Source: Oxobacter pfennigii
GTDB taxonomy: Bacteria > Bacillota > Clostridia > Clostridiales > Oxobacteraceae
NCBI RefSeq assembly: GCF_001317355.1
Contig: NZ_LKET01000032.1
Span: forward strand, 1 to 64,000
DNA: 64,000 nt
Direction of reading: 5' to 3'
The position numbers and the translations under genes were made by a program. Under the pieces are notes generated by a model. The model had not been told where the DNA came from and searched no databases. It was given only the letters and a program-made list of their open reading frames with translations. Each line of letters begins with the position of its first letter. Position 1 is the stretch's first letter. Of the stretch, positions 36,887 to 46,578 are shown piece by piece.

Positions 36887-37076
36887 AAAAGCAGCCTACA
36901 ATAAGTATTATCTTTTGAGCATTGTTATAAACTTTAAGAATTCTTTTTTCTTCTCCGATTTTTTCTTTTCTTGGAGAATAGTATTCTTCTATAATTATAT
37001 CATCATTTACTATACCTGCCATATTAAGCTTTATAATACCCTCGTCAAGTATGAACCCCAGTATATCAGGAAGCAA
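36885..37076 (-). CDS. Small conserved-looking protein of unknown function
   Basis: A 63-residue ORF between frr and uppS. It starts with TTG 37076, seven bases after GGAGG in the final codons of frr (whose stop is at 37079), so translation is expected. The sequence has an N-terminal hydrophobic-acidic part, a central YYSPRKEKIGEEKR charged segment and a C-terminal beta-like stretch; there is no signal peptide or known motif. I do not recognise the family. Its stop codon forms the base of the attenuator-like hairpin, so it may also work as a leader whose translation controls uppS. Confidence 0.65.
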   Translation of the reverse strand: MLPDILGFILDEGIIKLNMAGIVNDDIIIEEYYSPRKEKIGEEKRILKVYNNAQKIILIVGCF

Positions 37077-37078
37077 TA

Positions 37079-37636
37079 TTATACCTCCATTATTTCCTTT
37101 TCTTTGGTTTCGACAATCCTGTCGATTTCCTTGATGATATTATCAGTTAATTTCTGAATATCTTCTTCGCCCTTTTTCTCCTGGTCTTCGGTTATAGTGC
37201 TTTCTTTTTTCAAGGCCTTTATTTTTTCGTTAGCTTCTCTTCTTATGGACCTTACAGCAACCTTTGCCTCTTCACCATGCTTTTTAATAACCTTTACCAG
37301 GTTCTTTCTGGTTTCTTCCGTCAATTCGGGAATCAATAGCCGGATTAACTTCCCGTCATTAGTAGGGTTTAAGCCTAAATCGGATTTTAGTATTTCTTTT
37401 TCTATCTCTTTAAGTATGCTTGAATCCCAGGGCTGTACCGTTAATAACCTGGGCTCAGGAACAGCTATGCTTGCTATCTGGCTTATGGGTGTTGGTGTAC
37501 CATAATATGGTACGACAATTTTATCAAGTATAGAAGGGTTAGCCCTGCCGGCCTTCAATGATGCTAATTCCTTTTTTAACACAGTTATGGTTTTATTCAT
37601 CTTTTCTTCGGATGATTTGTAAACTTCCTTTACCAT
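37079..37636 (-). CDS. frr: Ribosome recycling factor
   Basis: Splits post-termination ribosomes together with EF-G. The 185 residues have the usual length and RRF signatures: [29 protein letters not shown] near residues 27-55, then a three-helix bundle with [18 protein letters not shown] near 130. The start ATG has AAGGAGGAAAT upstream. Directly follows pyrH. Confidence 0.97.
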   Translation of the reverse strand: MVKEVYKSSEEKMNKTITVLKKELASLKAGRANPSILDKIVVPYYGTPTPISQIASIAVPEPRLLTVQPWDSSILKEIEKEILKSDLGLNPTNDGKLIRLLIPELTEETRKNLVKVIKKHGEEAKVAVRSIRREANEKIKALKKESTITEDQEKKGEEDIQKLTDNIIKEIDRIVETKEKEIMEV

Positions 37637-37681
37637 TTGATTTCCTCCTTAATATTAGTGACAGGCATCTTAATATTAATT

Positions 37682-38392
37682 TTATATATTGCCTACAAAA
37701 GTACCAATAGCTTCTCCGCAAAGTACTTTTATAATGTTGTCCGGTTTATCAAGTCCAAATACAATTATTGGAATTTTATTGTCCATACACAATGAAGTTG
37801 CAGTGGAATCCATTACTCCCAAACCATTGTCTAAAATCTCGATGTAATTCAATTTTTGAAATTTTTTTGCATTGGGATTTTTCTTGGGGTCGCTGTCATA
37901 GACACCATCAACTTTTTTAGCAAGAAGTATAACATCCGCTTCAATTTCCGCAGCTCTTAATGCAGCAGTAGTATCCGTTGAAAAATACGGATTGCCTGTA
38001 CCGGCAGCAAAAATCACTACCCGTTCTTTTTCCAAATGCCTCATTGCCCGCCTTCTTATGAAGGGTTCAGCTACCTCTCTCATTTCAATGGCTGTCTGAA
38101 CTCTTGTATCTACACCTATATTTTCCAATGAATCCTGCAGTGCCAGAGCATTTATTACGGTAGCCAGCATACCCATGTAATCGGCAGTAGTCCTGTCCAT
38201 ACCTTCACCTTCTCTGCCTCTCCATATATTACCGCCGCCTACTACCACACAGACGCCTACACCTAATTCAACAACTTTTTTTATCTGCTCTGCGATTGTA
38301 TTTACCGTAACAAAATCTATACCTGCTCCCTTTTCCCCCGCAAGTGCTTCGCCGCTGAGTTTAAGCATTATCCTTTTATATTTGGATTGCAT
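37682..38392 (-). CDS. pyrH: UMP kinase
   Basis: Amino acid kinase-family enzyme phosphorylating UMP to UDP. 236 residues with KLSGEAL at the N-terminus, [14 protein letters not shown] near residue 48, [17 protein letters not shown] near 130, and [12 protein letters not shown] near 160. GGAGGTAT lies upstream of the ATG. Order rpsB-tsf-pyrH-frr is universal. Confidence 0.97.
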   Translation of the reverse strand: MQSKYKRIMLKLSGEALAGEKGAGIDFVTVNTIAEQIKKVVELGVGVCVVVGGGNIWRGREGEGMDRTTADYMGMLATVINALALQDSLENIGVDTRVQTAIEMREVAEPFIRRRAMRHLEKERVVIFAAGTGNPYFSTDTTAALRAAEIEADVILLAKKVDGVYDSDPKKNPNAKKFQKLNYIEILDNGLGVMDSTATSLCMDNKIPIIVFGLDKPDNIIKVLCGEAIGTFVGNI

Positions 38393-38454
38393 ACTTATAT
38401 TATACCTCCATTTATAATATTTCTACAACTTTCCAGTGGATTTTATTCTCTAAA

Positions 38455-38481
38455 AAAAGAGAACACAAGGCGTGTTCTCAG
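38455..38481 (-). terminator. Intrinsic terminator after tsf
   Basis: Minus-strand perfect stem GAGAACAC / GTGTTCTC with a five-base loop and TTTTTT, about 17 bases after the tsf stop. It separates rpsB-tsf from pyrH-frr. Confidence 0.92.
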
Positions 38482-38497
38482 TTTTCTGTTTTTAGTA

Positions 38498-39415
38498 TCA
38501 GGAACGATTAATCTGTGCCTGAACCTCAGCTGCAAAATCTTCACTTTTCTTTTCTATACCTTCACCTTTTTCAAATCTTGCAAACTTTTTAATAGTAATT
38601 TTTGAACTGGACTGTTTTGATTTCTCTTCAACCAATTTGCCTATTGTGTAGTCCTGATCTCTTATCCATAATTGTTCAATAAGGCATACTTCTTTAAAGA
38701 ATTTCTGAAGTCTTCCTATAACCATTTTTTCGGCAATGTTCTCGGGCTTGCCTTCATTCATGGCCTGAACCTTGTAAATTTCTCTTTCTTTTTCAACTAC
38801 GTCTTCAGTTACTTCATCTTTTGAAATATACTGAGGATTTGCCGCAGCTATCTGCATAGCTATGTCCTTTGCAAGTTCATCTAAGTTGGCTTCGCTGTCT
38901 GATGAAAGCTGGAGCATAACACCGATTCTGCCGCCGCCGTGTATGTAGTCTTTTATTATGCCCTTATCTTCTTTAACAAATCTTTCAAATCTTCTTAAAT
39001 TCATATTTTCGCCGATTTTAGCGATTAATTCAGTTAAAATATCCTTTACAGTACCTTCGCCTGCAATATACTTTTCACTCAAAAGCTCTTCCACATCTTT
39101 AGCTTTTGATAGTGCAGCCTGTTTAGCTACATTCTTTACAAAATCGATAAAGTCCTGATTTTTTCCAACGAAATCAGTTTCACAGTTTACTTCAACAACA
39201 GCGCCGTATTTGCCGTCTTCAGAAATATATGTTTCAACAAGACCTTCTGATGCCACCCTGCCGGATTTTTTGGCAGCAGCAGCAAGACCTTTTTCCCTTA
39301 AAATTTCGATGGCTTTTTCCATGTCGCCGTCAGCGCTACTCAAAGCTCTTTTGCAGTCCATCATTCCTGCTCCGGTTCTCTCTCTTAATTCTTTTACCAC
39401 TTCAGCAGTGATCAT
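38498..39415 (-). CDS. tsf: Elongation factor Ts
   Basis: Nucleotide exchange factor for EF-Tu. 305 residues: an N-terminal UBA-like domain ([29 protein letters not shown] split by family pattern), the EF-Tu-contacting [26 protein letters not shown] region near 60, then the core and coiled-coil domains. It follows rpsB after a strong intergenic hairpin. GGGAGG precedes the ATG. Confidence 0.97.
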   Translation of the reverse strand: MITAEVVKELRERTGAGMMDCKRALSSADGDMEKAIEILREKGLAAAAKKSGRVASEGLVETYISEDGKYGAVVEVNCETDFVGKNQDFIDFVKNVAKQAALSKAKDVEELLSEKYIAGEGTVKDILTELIAKIGENMNLRRFERFVKEDKGIIKDYIHGGGRIGVMLQLSSDSEANLDELAKDIAMQIAAANPQYISKDEVTEDVVEKEREIYKVQAMNEGKPENIAEKMVIGRLQKFFKEVCLIEQLWIRDQDYTIGKLVEEKSKQSSSKITIKKFARFEKGEGIEKKSEDFAAEVQAQINRS

Positions 39416-39430
39416 ATTTTTTCCTCCCTT

Positions 39431-39492
39431 AAATTATAAAAGGTAAGGGTTAACGCAAGGGAAACCCCTTAATTTCCGTTTAACCCTTACCT
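39431..39492 (-). terminator. Attenuator hairpin between rpsB and tsf
   Basis: A 13-bp perfect stem AGGTAAGGGTTAA / TTAACCCTTACCT with an inner AAGGG / CCCTT stem, followed by TTTATAATTT. It lies between the rpsB stop and the tsf ribosome binding site and would lower tsf expression relative to rpsB. Confidence 0.75.
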
Positions 39493-39498
39493 GCTTAT

Positions 39499-40197
39499 TT
39501 ATTCTGCCAGCTGCTCGCCTTGTCTTCCCTCTATAATAGCATCTGCAATTTTAGCAGTTATTAATTTTACCGCTCTGATTGCGTCGTCATTTCCGGGAAT
39601 TACGTAATCAACTTCTTCCGGGTCACAGTTTGTATCAACAATAGCTACAACAGGTATACCCAGAATCTTTGCTTCCAGTATGGCATTTTTTTCTTTTCTA
39701 GGGTCAACTATAAATAATGCCCCCGGAGTCTTTTTCATATTTTTAATTCCGTTAAGATTCTTTTCGAGCTTTTCTTTTTCGGCTCTTAACTTGATAACTT
39801 CCTTTTTAGGGAGTACATCAAATGTACCTTGCTGCTCCATGGCATCAAGAGTATTAAGGCGCTCAATCCTTGTCTTTATGGTTTTGAAGTTTGTAAGCAT
39901 ACCGCCCAGCCATCTGCTGTTAACATAGTACATACTGGACCTTAATGCTTCGTCATGGATTGACTCCTGGGCCTGCTTCTTTGTACCTACAAAGAGAATA
40001 TCCTTTCCTTCTTCAGTAACGGATTTGATAAAATCATAAGCCTCTTCAATCTTCTTTACAGTTTTCTGTAGGTCTATGATATAAATGCCGTTCCTTTCAG
40101 TGAAGATGTACTCAGCCATTTTAGGGTTCCAGCGTCTTGTCTGGTGTCCAAAATGTACACCTGCTTCTAATAATTGTTTCATTGATATAACGCTCAT
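39499..40197 (-). CDS. rpsB: 30S ribosomal protein S2
   Basis: 232-residue S2. [27 protein letters not shown] opens the protein and [13 protein letters not shown] lies near residue 95; the PGNDDA motif near 200 is also typical. CCAGGAGGTGAATG lies upstream of the ATG. It has its own promoter and a long leader. Confidence 0.98.
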   Translation of the reverse strand: MSVISMKQLLEAGVHFGHQTRRWNPKMAEYIFTERNGIYIIDLQKTVKKIEEAYDFIKSVTEEGKDILFVGTKKQAQESIHDEALRSSMYYVNSRWLGGMLTNFKTIKTRIERLNTLDAMEQQGTFDVLPKKEVIKLRAEKEKLEKNLNGIKNMKKTPGALFIVDPRKEKNAILEAKILGIPVVAIVDTNCDPEEVDYVIPGNDDAIRAVKLITAKIADAIIEGRQGEQLAE

Positions 40198-40203
40198 TTA
40201 CAT

Positions 40204-40300
40204 TCACCTCCTGGTTATTTTCCTCCGCTTCACGCATCTCTTCAAACGACCAAGTATGGCACCGGTTCAAAGATTGTGAAACGTGTGTATTTTACTCACT
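40204..40300 (-). promoter_or_regulatory. Candidate structured leader of rpsB
   Basis: Between the promoter and rpsB lie about 100 bases. CGTTTCAC near the 5' end can pair with GTGAAGCG near the ribosome binding site, enclosing TCTTTGAACC and GGTCGTTTGAAGA segments that can also pair. This is the layout expected for an autogenous r-protein leader. I cannot assign it to a known class. Confidence 0.4.
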
Positions 40301-40305
40301 GTAGT

Positions 40306-40334
40306 AGTATATCATAACTGTTTTTTCACTTCAA
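40306..40334 (-). promoter_or_regulatory. Sigma-A-type promoter for rpsB-tsf
   Basis: TTGAAG at 40329-40334, a 17-bp spacer, TATACT at 40306-40311 (minus strand). Confidence 0.7.
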
Positions 40335-40410
40335 TATTTATTTTTCAAAGAATAATTTTAAATCAGACTATAATATTTTAACCATTAATTAGCAGTATAT
40401 TCTTTTTTAC

Positions 40411-40440
40411 AAAAATAAATGCCCGCAGATGCGAGCATTA
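40411..40440 (-). terminator. Intrinsic terminator after codY
   Basis: Minus-strand stem AATGCTCGC / GCGGGCATT with an ATCT-type loop, then TATTTTT. It begins at the codY stop codon. Confidence 0.82.
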
Positions 40441-41214
40441 CTTAATCTTTTTGAGTTCTTCAACTAATTTTTCGTTTAATATTTTAATATGGGTTCCTTT
40501 CATGCCAAGAGACCTTGATTCTATTACGCCGGCACTTTCAAACTTTCTTAGTGCATTTACTATAACAGACCTTGTTATCCCAACCTTATCCGCTATTTTG
40601 CTTGCAACCAGCAGCCCTTCTTTTCCCTCTAACTCTTCAAATATATGCTCGACGGCTTCCAATTCCGAATAGGATAAGGTTCCTATGGCCAACTGAACAA
40701 TTGCCTTTTTTCTTTCCTGTTCAATCATATCATCATTTTTGGATTTGATAATTTCCATACCGACAATGGTTGATGCATATTCTGCCAATACTAAGTCATC
40801 CTCTTCGAATTCCTTGTTGTACCTTGCTATAACCATGGTGCCCAATCTTTCCCTGTTGCCGTTTATGGGGACCACAGTTGAATGCTTGTTTTTCTTGGTA
40901 CATTTAAAACCGTCGGCTAAAACACAGACATCATGTGCCACCACATTTGCCATGGTTTCTTCTATATCCAATAGTGTATCATTATATGATTCAGGAAATT
41001 TCATTTCTTTTATAACCTTCTCCTGAACTATTTCACATTCAAAGCCTTCGGAGAAATTATAGCCCAGCACATCCCCTTGTTTGCCTACAAGATAAACATT
41101 GCATATTAAAACTTTGCTTAATAGATTGCAGATTTCATCAAAGGAAACCGGTTCCGCACCTGATTTTTGCAATACCCTGTTTAACATTCTTGTTTTTTCA
41201 AGAAGTGTTGTCAT
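40438..41214 (-). CDS. codY: GTP- and branched-chain-amino-acid-sensing global repressor CodY
   Basis: Represses nutrient-limitation genes when GTP and branched-chain amino acids are plentiful. The 258 residues comprise an N-terminal GAF domain (about 1-150) and a C-terminal winged helix. [37 protein letters not shown] near 203-240 is the signature region, in which the recognition helix is visible. It follows hslVU, the classical clpQ-clpY-codY order, and ends with a terminator. Confidence 0.97.
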   Translation of the reverse strand: MTTLLEKTRMLNRVLQKSGAEPVSFDEICNLLSKVLICNVYLVGKQGDVLGYNFSEGFECEIVQEKVIKEMKFPESYNDTLLDIEETMANVVAHDVCVLADGFKCTKKNKHSTVVPINGNRERLGTMVIARYNKEFEEDDLVLAEYASTIVGMEIIKSKNDDMIEQERKKAIVQLAIGTLSYSELEAVEHIFEELEGKEGLLVASKIADKVGITRSVIVNALRKFESAGVIESRSLGMKGTHIKILNEKLVEELKKIK

Positions 41215-41234
41215 CTCCTTTTCCTCCTATCATG

Positions 41235-42632
41235 TTAAATAATAAATTTTGATAAATCTTTATTTCGTATAATGCCTGAAAGTGCATTTTTTACATAGTA
41301 ACCGTCAATGGTAAATGTCTTATCATCGTATTCCGATGCATTAAAGGATATGTCCTCAAGAAGCTTTTCCAATATTGTATAAAGCCTTCTTGCACCAATG
41401 TTTTCTGTCTGTTCATTAATAAGAAATGCTGTTGCAGCTAATTCTTCAATGGAAGTGTCATCAAAAATCAGACGGACATTTTCTGTTTCCATTAACATGC
41501 AGTATTGTTTTATTATTGCGTTTTTAGGCTGGATCAGTATCTTTTTAAAATCATCCTTTGTAAGGTTCTTAAGTTCTACTTTCACTGGAAATCTTCCCTG
41601 AAGTTCGGGTATCAAATCTGTTATTTTAGATATATGGAAAGCCCCGGCGGCGATAAAAAGAATGTGATCTGTCTTTATAGGTCCGTATTTTGTTATGACT
41701 GTGCTGCCTTCAACTATGGGAAGAATATCCCTTTGAACGCCCTCGCGGGATACGTCGGGTCCGGAACTGTAATTTTTTCCGGCTATTTTGTCAATTTCAT
41801 CAATAAAAATTATTCCGTTTTCCCCTGCTCTTTTAAGAGCTTCATCGGCAACTTCGTCCATATCAATGAGTTTTTGGGCTTCTTCCTGCTCGAATATCCT
41901 TCTGGCTGCTTCTATGGTGACTTTTCTTGTCTTCTTCTTTTTAGGGAATATCCCGCCGAACATATCCTGTACGTTCACATTCATTTCTTCATTGCCCAGC
42001 CCAATCATTTCTATGGTAGAATAATTTTTTTCCTCTACTTCTATATCAATATAGAAATCTTCCATTTCACGATTCTTAAGTTTTTTTAAAATCTCAGCCC
42101 TTTTATTCATGAGTTCATATGAATCATCCTCATATTCGTCGGACTGCTGTTCTTCAGCATCATCCCGGGTGTTGAATATAAAGTCAAAAGGGTTATTATA
42201 GGCTGAAGATTTCTGCTTTTTAGGCATTAATATATCTAAAATGCATTCTTCTGCCAAATATACTGCTTTATCTTTAACTTCATTGATTTTTTCGGTTTTT
42301 ACCATTCTGATGGATTCTTCCACCAAATCTCTTATCATGGATTCAACATCTCTGCCAACATATCCAATCTCGGTGAATTTGGTAGCTTCTACTTTTATAA
42401 AAGGAGCGTTGACCAATTTTGCAATCCTTTTTGCAATTTCGGTTTTTCCAACGCCGGTAGGACCAACCATCAAAATATTTTTAGGTAAAATTTCTTCTTG
42501 AAGTTCTCTGGGCAGTTTACTCCTTCTGTATCTGTTTCTTAATGCTATAGCTACGCTTCTTTTAGCATCATCCTGACCAATGATATATTTGTCAAGCTCT
42601 TCAACAATTCTTTTAGGAGTCAACTCTTCCAA
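41235..42632 (-). CDS. hslU: HslU (ClpY) ATPase of the HslVU protease
   Basis: AAA+ unfoldase that feeds substrates to HslV. 465 residues. [19 protein letters not shown] near the start, Walker [13 protein letters not shown] near 57, GYVGRDVE near 90, an I-domain (about 110-240), Walker [12 protein letters not shown] near 250, and sensor 2 ENIGARRL near 390. Starts 11 bases after hslV. Confidence 0.97.
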   Translation of the reverse strand: MEELTPKRIVEELDKYIIGQDDAKRSVAIALRNRYRRSKLPRELQEEILPKNILMVGPTGVGKTEIAKRIAKLVNAPFIKVEATKFTEIGYVGRDVESMIRDLVEESIRMVKTEKINEVKDKAVYLAEECILDILMPKKQKSSAYNNPFDFIFNTRDDAEEQQSDEYEDDSYELMNKRAEILKKLKNREMEDFYIDIEVEEKNYSTIEMIGLGNEEMNVNVQDMFGGIFPKKKKTRKVTIEAARRIFEQEEAQKLIDMDEVADEALKRAGENGIIFIDEIDKIAGKNYSSGPDVSREGVQRDILPIVEGSTVITKYGPIKTDHILFIAAGAFHISKITDLIPELQGRFPVKVELKNLTKDDFKKILIQPKNAIIKQYCMLMETENVRLIFDDTSIEELAATAFLINEQTENIGARRLYTILEKLLEDISFNASEYDDKTFTIDGYYVKNALSGIIRNKDLSKFII

Positions 42633-42643
42633 AAAATCACCCC

Positions 42644-43174
42644 TTACAATTCATGACTAATAATATTGTCATTTGTATAAACACATATAGAAGCCGCAAT
42701 CTTCAATGACTTATTGACTATCTCAGTTGGAGTCAATTCTGTATTTTCCTTTAATGCTCTAGCTGCTGCAAGTGCGAACATGCCACCTGAGCCGACTGCA
42801 GCTATTCCGTCGTCGGGTTCGATTACTTCTCCGCTTCCGGATATTATCAATATGTGTTCGTCGTTTAATGCTATCATAAGGGCTTCAAGTTTTCTCATAA
42901 TGTTGTCCATGCGCCAGTCCTGAGCTAATTCCACTGCGGCTCTTTGAAGATTTCCGCTGTGCTGTTCCAGCTTTTCCTCAAATTTTTCCGATAATGTCAT
43001 AGCGTCAGCTACCGACCCTGCAAATCCAACCAGCACTCTATCGTTAAATATCCTCCTGACTTTTTTTGCAGTATTTTTCATTATAGTATTCTCTCCGAAG
43101 GTCACCTGACCATCGCCTGCAATTGCTCCTTTGTTTCCGGATTTGATTGCCACTATGGTAGTAGCTTTAAACAT
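42644..43174 (-). CDS. hslV: HslV (ClpQ) peptidase subunit
   Basis: Proteasome-like threonine peptidase of the HslVU complex. The start ATG at 43174 (176 residues) follows GGAGGAGTGGAG; a GTG two codons upstream is in frame. The protein begins [10 protein letters not shown], so removal of four residues would expose the catalytic Thr-Thr, as in E. coli HslV rather than the serine form of Bacillus CodW. GDGQVTFG and the GFAGSVADA motif are present. Confidence 0.96.
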   Translation of the reverse strand: MFKATTIVAIKSGNKGAIAGDGQVTFGENTIMKNTAKKVRRIFNDRVLVGFAGSVADAMTLSEKFEEKLEQHSGNLQRAAVELAQDWRMDNIMRKLEALMIALNDEHILIISGSGEVIEPDDGIAAVGSGGMFALAAARALKENTELTPTEIVNKSLKIAASICVYTNDNIISHEL

Positions 43175-43232
43175 CTCCACTCCTCCAACAAAAGATTTTT
43201 AAATACTTAATGAAAAAAGGTATATTATTTCT

Positions 43233-43261
43233 ATAATATCACAATGCCAATTGAGATACAA
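43233..43261 (-). promoter_or_regulatory. Sigma-A-type promoter for hslV-hslU-codY
   Basis: TTGTAT at 43256-43261, a 17-bp spacer, TATTAT at 43233-43238 (minus strand). Confidence 0.6.
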
Positions 43262-43298
43262 CAAAAAATGCAATTCTGTACAAAATCATTTAATAATG

Positions 43299-45416
43299 CT
43301 ATAAATCGTTGCTCTCTTCATCTGTTTTGGCTGATTCCAGCGGTATTTCATTCTTGCAATTTTCGTCTAAGCAAATAAGCCTTGCTCCTTTGCCTTTAGC
43401 AAAATTTTTGACCATCATGCTGCCGCATTTAGGGCACTTCTCTTTTGCAGGTTCATCCCATGACATAAAATTGCATGCCGGGTAGTTTTTGCAACCGTAA
43501 AACTTCCTTCCTTTTTTAGTTCTTCTTACAATTATATTACCGCCGCACCTCGGACATGATACATCAAGTTCTTCTAAAAGAGGCTTTGTATGCTTACATT
43601 CGGGATATCCCGGGCATGCAAGGAATTTACCGAAGCGGCCTTTCTTAATTACCATAAATCTTCCGCACTTTTCACATTTTATATCTGTAACCTCAGGTTC
43701 CTCGACTATCATTATCTTGTCGATTTCCTCTTCAGCCTGCTTTAATTCGGGAGCAAAGGAATCATAAAATTCCTCCACAACGTGAACCCACTCCTTCTCT
43801 CCCTCTTCAATATCATCCAACTGTCTTTCCATATCGGCGGTAAACTCTACATTTACTACGCGGGTAAAATACTGGCTCATGATATCGTTTACCACTCTGC
43901 CCAGCTCTGTCGGCCTTAAATTCTTCTTTTCTCTCTCCACGTAATTTCTGTCTATAACAGTAGATATAATGGGAGCGTAAGTGCTGGGCCTTCCTATGCC
44001 GTTTTCCTCCAATGTTTTAACAAGTGTAGCTTCGGTGTATCTTGGAGGCGGCTGGGTGAAATGCTGTTTATCCTCCAGTTTTTTTAATTTCAGGGTTTCA
44101 TTTTCTGTTAATTCTGGTATATTTGTATTTTCTTCGTCTTCTTCATCAGCAACTGCATATACAGCCATAAAGCCCTGGAATTTTACTTTGCTTCCGTTGG
44201 CTTTGAAAATGTAGCCGTTATTTTCTATATCCACTGCTACCGTATCCATTACGGCTTCTGACATCTGGCTTGAAATAAACCTGTTCCATATAAGCTTATA
44301 TAATTTATATTGCTCATCCTTTAATGAACCTTTTATGCTGTCAGGATGAATTGTGGAATATGTAGGCCTTATTGCCTCATGGGCTTCCTGAGCCCCCTTT
44401 TTGGATTTATATTGCTTGGGAGTCTCGGGCATATATTTCTTTCCGTATTCCTTTTCTATAATTTCTCGTGCCTGACTTTGAGCTTCATCGGATATTTTCG
44501 TGGAATCCGTCCTCATATATGTAATTAAACCTATGGTACCATGGCCTTTTATTTCTATGCCTTCATACAATTGCTGGGCTATCATCATGGTCCTCTTGGT
44601 CGAATAGCCTAAATTCTTATAGGCCTCCTGCTGCAGTGAGCTCGTTGTAAAGGGGGGAGAGGGGTACCTCTTCTTCTCACTCTTTTTAACCTTCTTTACC
44701 ACAAATTGCCCGTTTTTTATACCCTTTATGATATTTTCACATTCTTCTTTATTGTTTATCTGTATTTTCCCTTTTTCATCACCATGAAACCTGGCTTCAA
44801 AGTTTTCCCTTGAATTTGCCTTATTTAATTTTGCGGTAATGCTCCAATATTCCTCGGGAACAAAGCTTAATATTTCATTCTCCCTGTCACAAATGAGCTT
44901 TACAACGACAGACTGTACCCTTCCTGCGCTTAATCCCCATTTTATTTTTCTCCACAGTATAGGACTTATCTGATATCCCACCAGTCTGTCTAAAACTCTT
45001 CTTGCCTGCTGCGAGTCCACCAGGCTCTTATTTATAGCCCTTGGATGTTTTAAGGAATCCAGAATTGCATTCTTTGTGATCTCATGGAACTCTATTCTGC
45101 AAGGTTTGTCTTCATCAACACCCAAAAGATTGGCAAGATGCCAGGATATGGCTTCACCTTCCCTGTCAGGGTCAGTCGCCAAAAGCACCTTGTCGCTTTT
45201 CTTCGCCTGTTTCTTCAGATTGTCTATTATCTGCCCTTTTCCTCTTATGGTTATATATTTAGGTAAGAAATTTTTCTCTATATCAACACCAAACTGGCTT
45301 TTTGGCAAATCCCTTACATGTCCCATGGAGGCTTCGACGATATATTTCTTGCCCAAGAGTTTACCTATTGTCTTGGCTTTAGCCGGCGACTCCACAATTA
45401 CAAAAGTACTAGCCAT
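43299..45416 (-). CDS. topA: DNA topoisomerase I
   Basis: Type IA topoisomerase relaxing negative supercoils. 705 residues. The TOPRIM domain starts at VIVESPAKAKTIGKLLG. The catalytic tyrosine is in LITYMRTDST near 297. Three C-terminal four-cysteine zinc fingers begin at CEKCGRF, CPRCGGN and CPKCGSM (about 575-690). GGAGG lies upstream of the ATG. A TATAAT at 45455-45460 could be its -10. Next to dprA, as in most Firmicutes. Confidence 0.98.
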   Translation of the reverse strand: MASTFVIVESPAKAKTIGKLLGKKYIVEASMGHVRDLPKSQFGVDIEKNFLPKYITIRGKGQIIDNLKKQAKKSDKVLLATDPDREGEAISWHLANLLGVDEDKPCRIEFHEITKNAILDSLKHPRAINKSLVDSQQARRVLDRLVGYQISPILWRKIKWGLSAGRVQSVVVKLICDRENEILSFVPEEYWSITAKLNKANSRENFEARFHGDEKGKIQINNKEECENIIKGIKNGQFVVKKVKKSEKKRYPSPPFTTSSLQQEAYKNLGYSTKRTMMIAQQLYEGIEIKGHGTIGLITYMRTDSTKISDEAQSQAREIIEKEYGKKYMPETPKQYKSKKGAQEAHEAIRPTYSTIHPDSIKGSLKDEQYKLYKLIWNRFISSQMSEAVMDTVAVDIENNGYIFKANGSKVKFQGFMAVYAVADEEDEENTNIPELTENETLKLKKLEDKQHFTQPPPRYTEATLVKTLEENGIGRPSTYAPIISTVIDRNYVEREKKNLRPTELGRVVNDIMSQYFTRVVNVEFTADMERQLDDIEEGEKEWVHVVEEFYDSFAPELKQAEEEIDKIMIVEEPEVTDIKCEKCGRFMVIKKGRFGKFLACPGYPECKHTKPLLEELDVSCPRCGGNIIVRRTKKGRKFYGCKNYPACNFMSWDEPAKEKCPKCGSMMVKNFAKGKGARLICLDENCKNEIPLESAKTDEESNDL

Positions 45417-45493
45417 TCTATTACCTCCAGAATTTTCATGTTTATATACGTTGTATTATAACAAATAAATTATTATTTAGTACATATTAATTT

Positions 45494-46567
45494 TTAAAAT
45501 ATTCTTATTACGTATTTTCCGGGAAGCACTTTTACAATGCCCTTAAGTTCTAAAGAAGTTAAAACAGAATTAAACTCACCTATCTTAAGCTTCATTTTAT
45601 GTAGCAGTTTGTCGGCTTGCACTGGTGCATTTTCTATTTCACTTAGTATCATTTTCTCAGCTTCACTTAATTTTTCTTCATTTATATTATTGTACTTTAT
45701 ATCTATTTTAAATTCCTCCAATATATCATCTATATCAGTAACTATTTTAGCTCCGTCCTTTATGAGTTTGTTTGTGCCCTTAGATATTGAGGATAAAATG
45801 GAGCCGGGCACGGCAAATACATCCTTGCCCTGTTCGATTGCAAAGTCAACGGTAATCAATGCACCGCTCTTTTCTCCTGCTTCCACCACCAGCAAAGCAT
45901 CGGATAAACCGCTTATTATCCTGTTTCTCTCGGGAAAATTATAGGCATAAGGCTGTGTTCCCGGTACATATTCCGATACAACGGCGCCCCTATTAATAAT
46001 TTCCTTCATTAATAGTTTATTTTCGGGAGGATAAACTATATCTAATCCGCAGCCTACAACAGCGCAGGTGTAGCCATCAGAATCCAGTGCTCCAAAATGC
46101 GCCTGGGTGTCAATTCCTCTTGCCATGCCGCTTATTATACCTATGCCGTATTCTGCTAATCCCTTTGCCATGTTTCTTGTTATGGTCTTTCCAAAGGAGC
46201 TGCACTTTCTCGAGCCTACGACACCCAAATAAGCCCTGCATTCTTTAAAGCTTCCCTTTATATACAATACAATGGGAGGCTCGTATATATTCTTCAAATT
46301 TTCAGGATAATTTTCACTGTCTACAGTAATTATATCGATTCCTTTTGATTTTATTTCTTTTATTTCCTTTAATAATGTATTTTCATTTCGTCTATTGATT
46401 ATATTATAAGCAAGGGTTTCGGGCATTCCGGGTATATCCTTTAACTCACCGGGAATAGTATTCCAAAGGCTTTTAATATCCCCATAATACTCTAAAAGCT
46501 TATATATTTTACGTGTACTTATTCCTTTTATAGTGGTTATCCAGTAATAATACAAAAGATTATCCAT
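45494..46567 (-). CDS. dprA: DNA-processing protein A (DprA/Smf)
   Basis: Loads RecA on incoming single-stranded DNA during transformation. 357 residues. An N-terminal helix-hairpin-helix/SAM-like part comes first. The Rossmann-like core has GVVGSRKCSSFGK near residue 115, SGMARGIDTQAH near 145, and PPENKLLMKEI near 185. A winged C-terminal domain (DLA) ends the protein. Lies 11 bases after comM and upstream of topA. Confidence 0.95.
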   Translation of the reverse strand: MDNLLYYYWITTIKGISTRKIYKLLEYYGDIKSLWNTIPGELKDIPGMPETLAYNIINRRNENTLLKEIKEIKSKGIDIITVDSENYPENLKNIYEPPIVLYIKGSFKECRAYLGVVGSRKCSSFGKTITRNMAKGLAEYGIGIISGMARGIDTQAHFGALDSDGYTCAVVGCGLDIVYPPENKLLMKEIINRGAVVSEYVPGTQPYAYNFPERNRIISGLSDALLVVEAGEKSGALITVDFAIEQGKDVFAVPGSILSSISKGTNKLIKDGAKIVTDIDDILEEFKIDIKYNNINEEKLSEAEKMILSEIENAPVQADKLLHKMKLKIGEFNSVLTSLELKGIVKVLPGKYVIRIF

Positions 46568-46578
46568 ATTCTCACCCT

